In this document: one piece after another, positions 43,231 to 53,500 of the stretch | How positions within the stretch are numbered: position 1 is the first letter of the stretch | How the letters are laid out: each line of letters starts with the position of its first letter | DNA from: Ctena decussata | Lineage: Eukaryota; Mollusca; Bivalvia; Lucinida; Lucinidae | Direction: 5' to 3' | Length of the DNA stretch: 64,000 bases | Assembly (NCBI GenBank): GCA_963989385.1 | Contig: OZ022515.1 | Coordinates: forward strand, 6,170,803-6,234,802 | Notes under the pieces: generated by a model | Told to the model about the DNA's origin: nothing | What the model saw: only the letters and a program-made list of their open reading frames with translations | The model's database searches: none | Position numbers and translations under genes: made by a program

Positions 43231-43495
43231 TTATAGAGTGGTTGCCCCTGTTTGTCTGCCTGTCTATCCTTTTGTAAACAATCTTGTTCATTCTGTAACT
43301 CCTTTAGGACATTGAAACGGGCGCGTATTATGCGCCGCTCGCGAAGCCCTTGTTAAAAATGTTAAGCGCACAGTGTGCTAAAAAGGGTCAAGTATGGTAT
43401 GTGTTTAATTTTGGCTGTCACTGTTTGTGTGTGTTCACTTGTGTATGTGTTTGAGAAATAAGAGAACAATAGGAACCTGCCCCAGGGATCTCCCC
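43231..43495. other. Spacer; nothing recognised
   Basis: GTATTATGCGCCGCTCGCGA resembles edge sequence of another pearl-like end, but no element could be closed. Confidence 0.35.
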
Positions 43496-43499
43496 AGAC

Positions 43500-43562
43500 C
43501 ATTAAGGCATGTTGCTTGCAACATGCCTTCTTTATCAAATTGCCTATGCAACATGCCTTAAT
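43500..43562. repeat. AAGGCATGTTGC palindromes
   Basis: AAGGCATGTTGCTTGCAACATGCCTT is fully palindromic, followed by a second GCAACATGCCTTAA copy. Confidence 0.8.
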
Positions 43563-43910
43563 TTCCAATGAAAATTTATTAAAGTGCTATTATTTTCATT
43601 TTTTAGCCAGTAAAGTTGTTTTAAATGCATTAAAAATCATCAATATATTATAATGTAACTTTAGGCTTACTTTGACAAAACATTGCTATACTAAAGATTT
43701 TAAAAATTGCTCAACAAGTCAAAATCTGATTTTTGTGCTAAAAGTGACATGGCTTCTGAAATTTCTGGAAAGAACACTGCTGTCTGCAGTTATCCTACAG
43801 CGGGATGTCTGGATGTCTATTCTACATGTCTATAAAATTATCTGCAGACAATTTGTGGCAATTTGTAACTGAATATACCAAACTTACCCAAACTATTGAG
43901 ACGGAAATGC

Positions 43911-43985
43911 TGTGAGCAAGCAGTGTAGAACCAGACCAGACTGCTCCATGGAGCAGTCTGATCATGTTCTCTACTGTTTGCCATT
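43911..43985. mobile_element. Palindromic short MITE (GCAAGCAGTGTAGA family)
   Basis: AGCAGTGTAGAACCAGACCA then GACTGCTCCATGGAGCAGTC and TGATC..TCTACTGTTTGCC fold into one hairpin. Confidence 0.8.
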
Positions 43986-44925
43986 CACACTACAAATATT
44001 TGGTGCATCACTGTAATTAGTTATATGGTGAAATTTTAGGATATTACTTGAAATTGAGTAAATTGAGTAAATTGGCTTATAAGTAGCCAGATATCTTGTA
44101 TCATTTATACCATACTTTGTAGTTATTTGCATACATTTGCATGATTAACCCAAATTAAATAATTACCATATCAGGACTAAATCACTAATTGAGCTGCTAC
44201 ATGCAAACAGGGTGCTTAGTGCACAATTGCAAACAGTAAAGCCTCAGATCAGCCTGGGCATTCGCGCAGTCTGATCAGAGCCTTTACATTTTGCACAAAC
44301 CATAGACCCTTAGAAATCTATAGTCACAAAATGAAGGCCATAGCTAGACTTAACAGATTCTGGGTGTGGTTTGAGTCATTGCGGTTTGCAGGTAGGTTAA
44401 GTCCCCTCTTTACGTGATGCAGCTCAGCTTAGCCAGGTCAATAAGAAAAAGATCCTTAGCCTGAATTCAACAGAAAATTCAAATCATCTTATTCAGCTGC
44501 TCAGATTGATCAGAGCAAGAATCCTTAGATTGTTGTTGGTGATTTTTCAGGAAAGATTCTGATTGGATGTCCTCCATATAACTAATAAAACAAAATGGTC
44601 TTTATTTTCAGAGGGTAAACACATTTAGTATACAAATTTAGCCAATTTTCAAATGAGGCCCTCTGTTGTTTATAGTATACACAGAAATATGTTAAATGAA
44701 AATGTAATTATTAGCACCTTATGTATTAAAGGTCATGTGCAGGCTGATCTGAGTTTTACATGTAGGTGATTTGCTTATGCCGTAATATGAGGTACCTTTT
44801 TGGTGTGGCCTAAATGACATGCAGTAAAACCTGGCATTGACTTGGATTAAGGTGTGTCCTCAATGGTCTGGACTGGTACAAATTCCTCGATTGATCCTAT
44901 ACCAGTCTGCCTGAAAGCATTGTGT
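43986..44925. other. Non-coding with MITE debris
   Basis: 44222-44300 carries CAGATCAGCCTGGGCATTCG and CAGTCTGATCAGAGCC, one arm of the GAGCCGCGAC MITE. Otherwise nothing is recognised. Confidence 0.55.
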
Positions 44926-44944
44926 ACAGTAATTGTTCTTAAAC

Positions 44945-45170
44945 TTAACTGTGATGTGCGTAAATTTTGGGACATCTAAAATATTTAATTTTCCACTTGG
45001 GACAAAATGAAAAGTTGATTACATGTATTTATATAGGTGTTCCAATACTTAAGCTAATTGGTCTATAATGTGCCTAAATTTTGGGACATGGAAAATAAAG
45101 AATTTTCCTTTTGGGACAAATGGAAAATTCTTTATTTTAGGTGTTCCAATACTTAAGCACATTACGTTAG
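44945..45170. mobile_element. Two adjacent MITE copies of about 105 bp
   Basis: 45064-45168 folds back: AATGTGCCTAAATTTTGGGA ... CCAATACTTAAGCACATT, with inner arms AAAGAATTTTCC / GGAAAATTCTTT. 44950-45060 is a more decayed neighbour. Relatives lie at 41056 and 31883. Confidence 0.75.
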
Positions 45171-45447
45171 TTAGTTAGATTGAACATGAAAAGACTGTAT
45201 TTTCGGATATTTTCCACAACGTATAGCCTTTGCAAAAACTTGAGACCCAGATACAGGATAAATATGGTAGTTTGGGTTAATCGGGTCACACCCATTTAAG
45301 AGTTGAAATTTTAGGAATCCAGTCCAGGTTTGATAATATGCAGTCTCTCATGTTTGTTGATGAGGTTGTCAGGAAATTGATGCTGTTTGCTGCAGATTAT
45401 TACACAAGGAGGTTTTTATTTTGCTTCAAGTGGTGTTTTAAGATATA

Positions 45448-45871
45448 TGAGCCGCGACGCGAGAAAACCTACAATGTGGTTGTGCGCCCAGTGCAGACTC
45501 AGATCAGCCTAGGCATCTACCTAGTTTGTTCAGACTCTTCGTTAAGTGCTCAAACGGTAGCTAAGGGTCTAAGCTACCTCCATGCGGACAGCGAAGACTC
45601 TGATCAGACTGGGCGGATGCCCAGGCTGATCTGAGTCTGCGCTGGGCGCACAACCACATTGTTGGTCGTCCGCCCAGCGCAGATTCAGATCAGCCTGGGC
45701 ATTCACCCAGTCTGATCAGACTCTTTGCTAAACGCTTAAAGGGTAGCTGAGGGACTAAGCTACCTTCATGCGGAAAGCGAAGACTCTGATCAGACTGGGC
45801 GGATGCCCAGGCTGATCTGAGTCTTCGCTGGACGCACGACCACATTGTTGGTTTTCTCGCGTCGCGGCTCA
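45448..45871. mobile_element. GAGCCGCGAC MITE, fused dimer
   Basis: The outer ends TGAGCCGCGACGCGAGAAAA and TTTTCTCGCGTCGCGGCTCA are intact. Inside, two copies of the MITE interior are joined at about 45663 (CACATTGTTGGTCGTCCGCC), where the inner ends have been lost. The arms CAGATCAGCCT..GGCATC and GATGCCCAGGCTGATCTGAG appear twice. Confidence 0.9.
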
Positions 45872-46365
45872 TATGTGAAGTAGGCTGTTCCTGTGTAGTG
45901 GATAACTGGTAGCTTATGTCACTCAGGAAGTGTAAAATGATACAAATTTTAGGTAGGCTGGATCTAGGGCTGCAGCTAAGCTGGCGTTTTTGTGACATTT
46001 TTGTCTTGCTCCTGACCAGCAAAAATCGAGGCATAGGTAATGCTTTTCTGGTGGCTTGAGATTTTATGTCCTTTTCAACAGTTTTAGTTGTATCATGATG
46101 ATGATGGGATGGTGATATTTAAAGGTTGTGTGCAATAGGACCTTGTTTACAGTTGAGAAATGAAATGTGCCGGGGGGAGGGGGGGGGATCAGCAGGCCAG
46201 CGTGTAGCCTACTGAGCTACAGGGGCTTCTTTTACTGGTTGCAGTTCAGCTTTATTGCTGTAAAATTTTTAAATTTTGGACATATATGTAAATTACCGTA
46301 GCTGTCCTAAAAATGGAGGAGTTTGGTTTTACAACGCAGTAATGAAGCCAAGAGATGCAGGTGGA
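45872..46365. other. Non-coding spacer
   Basis: A G-run lies at about 46171-46188. A tRNA-like SINE 2 head remnant (CAGCGTGTAGCCTACTGAGC) may lie at about 46199-46228. No gene. Confidence 0.4.
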
Positions 46366-46468
46366 ATGGCAAACAGTGTAGATCCAGATGAGGGGTCTGA
46401 TCTGGGTTTGCACCGTTTGCTCAGATCTATCTGTCCCAATACTGTACAGTAGTTAGTGATACAATAAG

Positions 46469-46711
46469 CAGAGCTCTAGATGAGAGGCGGGTATTTGATG
46501 ATAACTGAGGGATAATTTTCTTAATTTCTCATTGAAACCATATGTTGTGACCCCTCATCTGAACCGTCTCGACAAGACGGTTCAGATGAGGGGTCACAAC
46601 ATATGGTTGACGAGACGGTTCAGATGAGGGGTCGCAACATATGGTTTCAATGAGAAATAAGAAAAATTATCCTTAATTATCATCAAATACTCCCTCTTAT
46701 CTAGAGCTCTG
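46469..46711. mobile_element. MITE, CAGAGCTCTAGAT ends, copy 1
   Basis: Terminal inverted repeats CAGAGCTCTAGATGAGAGG and TCTTATCTAGAGCTCTG. The interior palindrome ATATGTTGTGACCCCTCATC / GATGAGGGGTCACAACATAT surrounds GAACCGTCTCGACAAGACGG. One arm is partly repeated a third time. A sister copy is at 54048-54237. Confidence 0.9.
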
Positions 46712-46789
46712 AATAGGCAGGCGAGAAACAGCTTTCTGAAGAATTTTAATGTTACCTCAAAAATTCTAAAAGTTGGGATGCCTTAAACA

Positions 46790-47278
46790 GCCCTTCCCTC
46801 AAAATTACATGTAAAGACGCGTAGATAACATGGCTTTACGCGTAATGCCAGGAATGCGGAGTATTGGCACCTCAGTTTACGGGCTTTTACGTGAAATACG
46901 TAAAATAAATAAAGAGAGGTCATCTGATTATAAAGGTAATTGAACACGTAAAAAGTTACACGTAATGACACGTATATCCATGTTACTACATGTCGAGACT
47001 CAGTTAATGCGTAATTTTTTACGTTAAAAATGATCACGTAAAAAATCTACATGAAATAAAACCATACTTTTACACGTAATGTCATGTAGTTATTGACACG
47101 TAGAATCCTACATCTCCTTTGCGTAAAATTCTACAGTGACACGTAGAGCTTTACATGTAAAACTTTACGTGAAAAAAATATGAGAAAACTTTACGTGTAA
47201 AATTTTACGGGGATTTTTACGTGTAAAATTTTACAGGGATTTTTACGCGTAAAATTTTACAGGGCTCTGAAATGACAC
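46790..47278. repeat. Motif cloud of ACGTGTAAAATTTTACACGT words
   Basis: More than 20 words of the type TACGTGTAAAAT, ACACGTAAT, TTTACGTGAAA and AAATTTTACAGGG in both orientations within 490 bp. Tandem 'ttttacgtgtaaaattttacgg' pieces occur at 47180-47265. The words are largely self-complementary around TTTT/AAAA and ACGT. No long unit or coding frame is supported. Confidence 0.85.
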
Positions 47279-47675
47279 GTCGAACACCAAATAAATACAG
47301 TGAAATTTTTTTTTGTAGTGAAGATGCCTAATAAAAGACCTACCATATTCATTGTAATAATTGCACAATGGGCTTAGACATTTCATTTTTACCTGCCATT
47401 AACTAGTCATTCTATTAAGTGCTGAGTCAAGTATGCACCAAAGCTTGAATCAGTCAGCCTCACATTAGTCTCTGAACAGTGAAATACGCCATTAAAGCCT
47501 AAAGTATCAAAAACAAGACCTGTCCAAATACAGGATAGCTAACCTGATAGCGCCTTGCCCATCACATTAAAAAACTTAAATGTTTACAAAATTTCAACAT
47601 TTTGCCAATGCCGGGAGTAGTGCAGTAGCTCTTCATGAACTTCGTTCAGGCAAGCTTAAAAGGAAGAAACTTACT
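47279..47675. other. Non-coding, nothing recognised
   Basis: AT-rich sequence without supported features. Confidence 0.5.
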
Positions 47676-47678
47676 ACA

Positions 47679-47852
47679 GAGGAACTTCAGTGGCTCAAAC
47701 CGTGATGGCTTGTTTGCCCTGCCTGGCTAGAACTCCTTCTTGGTTCCTAGAGGTCACTTTATATAGAAACTAGCCCTGGATGGCTAGAACTACCTTTGGC
47801 TGAAACTAATTTTGATGGTCCCAAGCCTGTTTGAACCACTGAAGTTCTTCTA
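47679..47852. mobile_element. Small MITE, GAGGAACTTCAGTGGCTCAAAC ends
   Basis: Left GAGGAACTTCAGTGGCTCAA and right TTGAACCACTGAAGTTCTTC are imperfect terminal inverted repeats. The interior holds two TGGCTAGAACT words. Confidence 0.7.
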
Positions 47853-47948
47853 CATGTGCTTCATATGAAGTGACAAATTTAACACCCTAGATGTGCCCTT
47901 ATTACAGCATAAGCACTAATTATCATTGCCTTATATGTTATGACAGGA

Positions 47949-48146
47949 GTCCCAGTAGCTCTTTAGGTTAAGTGCTGGCCTACTGATCTAGAGGTCCTGG
48001 GTTCGAGACCCGCTGAAGGCAGGTATCTTTTCAATCGTTGACATGGTTCATTCCTCACAGCCTTTCATTATCACCCACCCATCATCCTGATATGACTGAA
48101 ATACTGTTGAAAAGACTGAAATTGCAAGTCATCCATCTATCCTGTA
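47949..48146 (+). mobile_element. SINE family 2, full-length copy
   Basis: Head GTCCCAGTAGCTCTTTAGG..TAAGTGCTGGCC with B-box GGGTTCGAGACCCGC, body CACAGCCTTTCATTATCACC, CTGAAATACTGTTGAAAAG and tail CAAGTCATCCATCTATCC. The target duplication ATGACAGGA lies at 47940-47948 and 48147-48155. Confidence 0.9.
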
Positions 48147-48380
48147 ATGACAGGAAAATCCATGCTTAGATGTTGAGGACTGCATGTAAAACACACTGGT
48201 ACAAACTATCCTTGAAGGGATGTATACCTGCATATTCTTCAATGTCAACCGAAATGTAAGGTCAAAATTTTAAAAAACAAAATCTGAATGTTGTAGACTG
48301 GGTTTATCTAATCTAAATCTATTTTAGCAATCTATTTTAGCAATCGTAATACAAAAAATAAAAGCATCGTACACAACTGC

Positions 48381-48690
48381 GTAATACCCCGCCACTGCAA
48401 ACCAAGGGCAATAACTCAATCAGAAGTCATCGAAATCTGCCCATTAACAATCCCAACCGAGAACTTCCCAAGATCAATGCACATGCCAAGTTTGAAGAAA
48501 ATCCGTTAATAAATACTCAATTTATGGAACAAAAATGAAGTGCTCACGGACGGACGGACAGACGTACTAAGACGGACGGATGGACGGACACATGGACAGC
48601 CAGCGGGAAAACATAATACCCCGCCACTTACGTGTGGCGGGGTATAAAAAACATAATACCCTGCCACTAACGTGTGGCCGGGAATAAAAA
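48381..48690. mobile_element. Short pearl-like element with TACCCCGCCA ends
   Basis: TAATACCCCGCCACT at the left and GTGTGGCGGGGTATAAA at the right are inverted. The interior has ACGGACGGACGGACAGACG microsatellite-like sequence. The end is partly duplicated (48650-48690). Confidence 0.65.
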
Positions 48691-49455
48691 GTCATCAGAG
48701 GAGGCTGCCAATTCCCCTGATCGAAGACAGCACGAGTCTTAGTAAACAGGGTGCACTTCAAAACGTATAAAAGTGATACTGGTGTCTGTTTTTCTCGTAT
48801 GCTTTATATCAACATTATCTGTTTAACTGATACATAATCATGCAGACTGACTACAAAATTATGCCAAACTATCAAACAAGGTGACATCGTAAATATCAAC
48901 TATCAACACAATGCAGGATACTATTAACGTTTCAAAAGGAAATAATTTATGTATGTGTGAATAACTTCTGAAGTACAATCCCTGCTACAACTTAACTTTG
49001 AACCCTCTAATAAAACTTGAAATCCAAATAAAAAACAAAAAATTACAAACAGTCATATGGATGCCAGGCTCATCACCATATGCCATGAAACTTTTGGTCC
49101 CTTCAGGGTTGCCACTTATCCTCTACTTCAAAATTCCAGGGGCCATATTTTTAAAAGGACTTAAATTGTTGCTATCCTGTTGCTAAGGCTAAATTTCATA
49201 GTAGTAGGGAATCTCCTTCATAGAAAATCAGCCTTACATGTAGCAACAGCATAGCAAAAGTCGTTTTATAAATACGGACCCTGGACTTTTTACGGATTTA
49301 ACCATTTAACATTTAAGGTGGTCATTCATGGTAAATGTAAAAATCTGCATAAAACCACAAAAAAAAGTATTTTATCTCCCTGAAAGTTAGCAGACTTCTT
49401 ATTTTTGTTGTTCTTTACGGTTTAGAATACAAAATAGATGTACACGCTGCTTAAA
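48691..49455. other. Non-coding, nothing recognised
   Basis: No feature supported. It could include 3' flanking sequence of the minus-strand gene. Confidence 0.45.
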
Positions 49456-49458
49456 AAA

Positions 49459-49744
49459 GTGTTATTATTAGGAAAGATCAAAGGGTAATTTTCTGCGAAT
49501 AAATCTGAAAAATAATATCGATATTGAAAATTTATGTAGTGCTGAAGGTGCATTATTGCATAATGAAGAGCGTCCTAGCAATTATTTATTCCAACTCTGT
49601 GAAAGAGTTTGAAAAAATAATTGCTAGGACTCTCTCCATTATGCAACAAGGTACTCTAAGCACTAAGTATATTTTCAATAATGATACTATTTTTTCAGAT
49701 TTATTCGCAGAAAATTACCCTTTGATCTTTCCTTATAAAACACC
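49459..49744. mobile_element. 286 bp foldback MITE in the gene's 3' flank
   Basis: Left GGAAAGATCAAAGGGTAATT ..CTGCGAATAAATCTGAAAAA and right TTTTTTCAGATTTATTCGCA..GAAAATTACCCTTTGATCTTTCC are inverted, with arms of about 140 bp. Inner arms AATTATTT / AAATAATTGCTAGGA pair too. On the minus strand an AATAAA word (49700-49705) falls inside an arm. It could serve as a poly(A) signal for the upstream minus-strand gene, but that is speculative. Confidence 0.8.
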
Positions 49745-49871
49745 TTTAAACATTAACAAATGCTGCATTTTGGGATTCTAAATTATGAGAAACAACATAA
49801 AGAAGGCATCTGCTAAGTTTTGGAAAGATCAGTGTTATTTTGAGTATTGTCTTTGTCCCAAATCAGTGATT

Positions 49872-50258
49872 ATCACCACCTTGACAGTTTTCTATATCCT
49901 TTTCACAGATTGGGAGGTTGGTTGGTTGGTTGATTTGATGCTTAACGTCCACGGTAAACAACTAGGGTCATGTCGGGACGGTCAGTTAACCTAACCACAC
50001 TATTCCTGGGCAGGCTTAGACCTCCTAAGCGGTTAACCAGTACTAAGTGCACATACTTTCGCCAGTAACAAAAGTATGTGCACTTAGTACTGGTTAACCG
50101 CTTAGGAGGTCTAAGCCTGCCCAGGAATAGAGTGGTTAGGTTAACTGACCGTCCCGACATGACCTTAGTTGTTTACCGTGGACATTAAGCATAAAATCAA
50201 CCAACCAACCAACCTCCCAATCTGTGAAAAGGATACAGAAAACTGTTAAGGTGGTGAT
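49872..50258. repeat. 387 bp near-perfect palindrome built from SINE 1 tails
   Basis: The arms start TATCACCACCTTGACAGTTT at the left and match AAACTGTTAAGGTGGTGATT at the right. They then hold SINE 1 body sequence in opposite orientations (minus 49914-50065, plus 50071-50212) and meet at a loop of about 11 nt, CGCCAGTAACA, near 50065. Because unique flanking sequence is also inverted, the structure arose by local inverted duplication, not by two separate SINE insertions. It lies just beyond the stop codon of the minus-strand gene. Confidence 0.85.
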
Positions 50259-50396
50259 TCGGAGGTTTGATTTTACAGTGCAAACTGTAACACATGCAAT
50301 ATCGGGGGTTACTCCTAAAGGAAAGAATGTGCTCCCTGAAGGGAGCAAATTCTTTCCTTAATAAAGAGTAGCCCCCGACCACAAGTTCTGATTGAT

Positions 50397-50527
50397 TTAT
50401 AAGTCCTCAGGCTCTGGAATTTCACATCCTTTTCCTGGAGTTGGCTGACTGCTGGGCTTTAAAAGATGGCCAATTTTAGCATTGATTTGTTCTCGTTCTG
50501 TGTTAGGCCATTTTTCTGTGATAAGTT
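50397..50527 (-). CDS. Terminal exon (end of BEN-like domain, stop)
   Basis: The acceptor is a T-rich tract ending CAG just above 50527. The exon completes a split Glu codon and encodes LITEKWPNTEREQINAKIGH, then LLKPSSQPTPGKGCEIPEPE, DL and TAA. WPNTEREQINAKIGHLL would be the last helix of the BEN-like fold. The acidic, Pro-rich end is the protein C-terminus. Confidence 0.85.
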
Positions 50528-53500
50528 CTGAAAAAAAAAAATGACATGACAGGCACAAGTTCAGTATTTTTGCTAAGTGGAGGTTTCTGGCAACCACAAA
50601 ATGAGCAATACTGGACTGTGAAGAAAAGTATACAGGGAAAAATTATAGCATTTTTACTGTTTATAAAATTGTTCATGTGTGTGTGAAGGCCCATTTAATG
50701 AAACAAAATTTTAAGTTGTCTGATTCGGGTACCCTAACATTTCTTTAAGAATATTTCTTGCCCAAAACACCTGACATGATCCAACACCCAGTCACATTAT
50801 TCTTACTGTGAGCTGACCAATCCTAGCTACCCTGCAAGTCTGAGTGCCAAGCAAGGAGCAGCAAGTACCATTATTTTTACGACTTTGGTATATTATGGCC
50901 CAGGACTGAACCTGTGTTCTCCTGGCCTTAGAGTTAGAGCAGACACTGTTCCACTTGATCTACAGAGGCCTATTAGTCATGCTCATTGTTAAATAATTTT
51001 TCTACAATTTGTGGTGTGTACACCAAGAAATCAATGAATACTGATCAATCATTGAATGCAAATCCAAGTAGATGTAATTTATGATAATGTTGAAGTAGCC
51101 CAACCAAATGGGTTTTCTTGTAACTTTAGGTAACTCATAAAGTTTCTAGTTTGGAAAAGCAATGTAGCATGATAAACTAATAAAAAAATTTAAAAAAGAA
51201 TGCCATTGAAATTCAGTTCTCACCATATATGGTGTCTAATTTAGAGAGGTCTTTCAGGCCAGGCCTCACTATACCATCTTTCCTTGATTTCTTTCCCTTA
51301 AGGGAATGGCCTATTCTTTCCTCTTCATTGTATAAGAGACGAAACAAAACTGCCGTGGCTTTTTTGTAGTCTGGTAAAAGTCTTATTTTGTTTCGCAGCA
51401 TGTCCTATAATGCAAGATACAAAGAAATAAAACAAACATTTAACTTGATAGAGATATAAAACAAACATTTAATCTGATAAACAGTTCAATTCACCCTTAA
51501 AAATATGTAAGGGCCTACAAAAAAAAAAAAGAATCTTTTTTCCCATTTCACCCTTAGTTTGGAAGAGTTGGTAGGTTGCTAACGACCAATAGAAATATGA
51601 GCAAAATAGACTCACAAACTAGAAAAGATGCAGTTCAATACATAAAGCTCTACAGTCAAAAGAGTTTAAAATATAGGTTAAAGGTATTAAGTAGTCTAAC
51701 AATCGAGGACACCAGCTTAAGAAAACAATTTTATGCCATGTCTGAGTTAATTAACTTCAAATCTAATGTTAATCTTGCTGAATGGTGTATAATAAGGAAA
51801 CTTGGGTTCATCAATTTATCCAAAAGGCCCATGAAAATCTTAATTGTTACATGAAAATAAATGGGAGATGGGCAAAAGGCCTATTTTTTGGGGCCCAACA
51901 ATACTTTGGGCCAAAATATCCATGCAATTTACCTTTGTGAATCCTTGATATATAGATACACTGGAAATTCTAGGTGATTCATCTTCTGAGCGTGGTGGAG
52001 ACATGTGTGTTGGAGATAACTGTCTCGATGGTCCAGGTGGTGACTGCACTGGCATCGATTCTTGTCTAGGTGTAGTACTAGTAGTCTGTTCCGCCGCATT
52101 GGGCGCAGCTCTTGATGAAGTAGGTGTAGCTGGACAGACTGGTCCAGGTGGTGACTGCACTGGCATCGACTCTTGTTTGGGTGTAGTAATCTTTTCCCCC
52201 GCATTGGGCGTAGCTCTTGCTGAACTAGGTGTAGCTGGACAGACTACACTAGTATTTATCTCCGAATTGCCAGAATGTGTTGATCGTATAAGGCCCACAG
52301 CCTCATTCACAATTTGGTAAAGCTGTAGATAAATAAGAGATGTCACAAAAGAGCATAGCTCACCTGTCATATTGCTTGCCTATCATGAAGACAAAATTGC
52401 AATAATTATATGACCTTAACTTTCAAGGTCAATAGAGTTAGAAACTGTGAAATCTTTAAAGTGTGTTTTTTTTTTTTTTTTTAATCTGTAACCAATGTAA
52501 TGGTGGGGATGGGGGAGGAGCAGGAGAATAATAATGTGTAAAACTGTGAAACAGCATCTAAATAAATTTAATGAATTCAAGGTTTCAACAAAATCCATAA
52601 ATGCACTGTGAATACACCATGCCTTTATTATACTTTAACCAAAAATTTAACCAAAGAATCCTTAAGTCCATGAACTTGTCCTCAAGTCACTGATAGGGGT
52701 GGTATGGTGCAAAAACTGAACACCATTGACCACTGTTAAACACTAGTGCAAGTATTAACTATATCCATCCATGGGCTAAGGAGATATGAGTTTTAAGTCC
52801 ATGACCTTGACCTCAAGGCAACTGGTATCTGGACACAAGCAAAATGCTTGCTGATAGCCAGTATGTATACTTTTCAAATACTTGGGCCATGAATTTTAAT
52901 ACATAAGTATTTCATAGAATTTTAAGTATTACCGGTAGACAATTTTTAGTGATCATCAGCCACTGTAGACATTTCCTTGTCCGGTGCATTTATTTTAACT
53001 GCAGGAACAAATTATTGTGAGCATGTTACAGTTAGAGTGATACTAGTTTTAGATCAAGCAATAAAACTTGAAATCAGTCGAAACATTGTCTTGTGACTAC
53101 TAGTCTGACTGTATCCATCCATAAACTTGATAGTTTAAGGTGATACGAGTCTTTAAAAAACTTCACCTCATAACATTCTAAAGTTTAACAAAAAGTTTCC
53201 GAGTCAATGACCTTGACGTCAAGGTCAGTGAGGGGAGTGGAAGTGGCACTACGTAAAATTTTCGACCATTATCTAGCCTCAAGTGAAAGTATCAGCTAAA
53301 TCCATCCATTATTGTCAGGAATTACTATGAAGGTCATCAAGAAACTTCAACCAAAATATCCATTTATATCTGGACATAAAATTTCTAAGTCCATTACTTT
53401 GACCTCAAGGTGACCTCTCATCTAGGAGGGTGAGACTTATAAGATGTATAACTTTAGACCATTATCAGTGGAAGTATAAGCTAAATCTACCCATGGGTAA

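Noticed and set aside
51576..51854. 92-codon plus-strand open frame in an intron
   Set aside because: No recognisable domain, no repeat relatives in the window, and antisense within an intron. Kept only as a note; a protein search would decide.
52003..52320. Plus-strand open frame rich in GVAGQTGPGGDCTGIDSCLG
   Set aside because: Shadow of the duplicated coding block in the minus-strand exon at 51933-52322, whose splice sites and phase fit the gene.
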